Below, piece by piece: positions 5,406-6,026 of a DNA stretch of 6,026 bases. Origin of the DNA: Actinobacteria bacterium UBA3086 (GTDB taxonomy: Bacteria; Actinomycetota; Coriobacteriia; Anaerosomatales; UBA3086); NCBI GenBank assembly GCA_002367305.1, contig DFBG01000152.1:1-6026 (forward strand). Reading direction: 5' to 3'. How positions within the stretch are numbered: position 1 is the stretch's first letter; the number at the start of each line of letters is the position of its first letter. Made by a program: the position numbers and the translations under genes. The notes under the pieces are model-generated. The model worked only from the letters and a program-made list of their open reading frames with translations, ran no database searches and was not told where the DNA came from.

Positions 5406-5956
5406 GCACAGAGACCGTCCGCAAACTGTACTGGGACTTTGAGAAAGAGGAGCGCTGGCTGAACGAGATGGCCGAGCGTGGCCTCAGCCTTGTGAGCTAC
5501 CGCTGGGGCACCTACGAGTTTGAGAAGAGCGAGCCCGGTGAGTGGGTCTATCGCATTCAGTTCCTCGACGAAGACGCACGCACGCAGAAGAGTCGCGAGT
5601 ACATCGACTTCGTGACCGAGACCGGTGCCGAGCGCGTGACCACCTATCGGCAATGGGTGTACTTCCGCAGGCTCGCGACGCAAGGTCCCTTCGATCTCTT
5701 CTCGGACCTCGACTCTCGCCTCGGCCACTACAAGCGGGTGTCCACCTTCTATGGCGCGATGACCGCGATCCTCTCCATGCTCATGGTCACGGTGCTTGCC
5801 AGGATCGTGGGTATCATCGAAGAGGCTTTCGGTGAGCTTTGGGGACTGCCGATCTTCATCGTCTACCTCGTACTGGTGCTCGTCTTCTTCACTCAGACGC
5901 TACGGCTCACCAGACGGGTGAAGGCGCTCGAAGCGCGTCGCAAGATCGAGGAGTGA
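5402..5956 (+). CDS. DUF2812 membrane protein, partner of PadR
   Basis: This 184-residue protein has an N-terminal cytoplasmic DUF2812 domain (about 1-110) and two membrane helices (about 115-139 and 146-167), ending in a basic tail RRVKALEARRK. The opening KLYWDFEKEERWLNEMAERG is the hallmark of DUF2812, a family of unknown function repeatedly found beside PadR genes. The ATG at 5402 is chosen because it has GGAG (5392-5395) six bases upstream and overlaps the padR stop; an in-frame TTG at 5390 lacks this support. Location and family suggest the PadR protein controls it, possibly in response to membrane-active compounds, but no biochemical activity can be read from the sequence. It contains no obvious catalytic residues. 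The family call is confident; the role is unknown. Confidence 0.88.
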   Translation: MSTETVRKLYWDFEKEERWLNEMAERGLSLVSYRWGTYEFEKSEPGEWVYRIQFLDEDARTQKSREYIDFVTETGAERVTTYRQWVYFRRLATQGPFDLFSDLDSRLGHYKRVSTFYGAMTAILSMLMVTVLARIVGIIEEAFGELWGLPIFIVYLVLVLVFFTQTLRLTRRVKALEARRKIEE

Positions 5957-5984
5957 GCGGGCTCCTCTCCCGCGACAGGCCCGC
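5957..5984 (+). terminator. GC-rich hairpin after the DUF2812 gene, possible terminator
   Basis: GCGGGC (5957-5962) is complementary to GCCCGC (5979-5984), and the stem begins directly after the stop codon. An alternative, shorter pairing is GCGGG with CCCGC (5969-5973). There is no T tract, so it is at best a weak or factor-assisted terminator. The remaining bases to 6026 hold nothing I can identify. Confidence 0.3.
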
Positions 5985-6026
5985 CCAGGACCAAGATCAG
6001 CCAGCACTCACATCGATGAATACATC

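Noticed and set aside
5156..5728. Minus-strand open frame of 190 codons
   Set aside because: It is antisense to the PadR and DUF2812 genes, both of which have recognisable family motifs.
1..6026. CRISPR arrays, insertion sequences, tRNA or rRNA genes, phage genes
   Set aside because: No repeat-spacer pattern, transposase, terminal inverted repeats or structural RNA signature was seen on either strand.

Overview
The window is high-GC bacterial DNA with tightly packed genes. It most likely comes from an anaerobic member of the Actinomycetota, perhaps Coriobacteriia or a related deep-branching lineage. The clues are a PdtaS/PdtaR-type kinase and ANTAR regulator pair (typical of Actinomycetota), a heterodisulfide-reductase-type iron-sulfur protein (typical of anaerobes), an archaeal-type glutamate synthase amidotransferase subunit, and a PadR/DUF2812 pair. 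The taxonomic call is inference; no rRNA or marker gene is present.

From right to left on the minus strand the layout is: a four-helix membrane protein of unknown function (4853-4413); the cytoplasmic sensor kinase PdtaS (4339-2930); its ANTAR response regulator PdtaR (2926-2354); a 194-base intergenic region; a fused HdrB-HdrC iron-sulfur protein (2159-807); and the start of a glutamate synthase glutamine amidotransferase subunit (803 to beyond base 1). On the plus strand, divergent from the membrane protein gene, lie a small PadR-family repressor (5079-5405) and, overlapping it by four bases, a DUF2812 membrane protein (5402-5956).

The most interesting part is the region between pdtaR and hdrBC. 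On the minus strand it holds a plausible promoter, then two short hairpins each with a six-base loop, then a strong intrinsic terminator followed by TTTTT. The second hairpin (loop AAUGAC, with A at position 1 and G at position 4) overlaps the 5' arm of the terminator by two bases. This is the expected layout of an ANTAR-responsive antitermination leader. The window therefore seems to hold a complete circuit: a kinase, an ANTAR antiterminator protein and a candidate RNA target controlling an operon that joins an Hdr-type electron-transfer protein to glutamate synthesis.

The second point of interest is metabolic. The HdrB-HdrC fusion lies three bases upstream of the glutamate synthase amidotransferase gene, with the ribosome binding site inside the end of hdrBC. 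This suggests an Hdr-type electron input to glutamate synthase or a related flavin enzyme. The remaining subunits would lie beyond the left edge and cannot be seen. The PadR promoter carries three GATATA direct repeats at exact 15-base spacing, two of which also form an inverted repeat over the -10 and start region; this is a likely autoregulatory operator.
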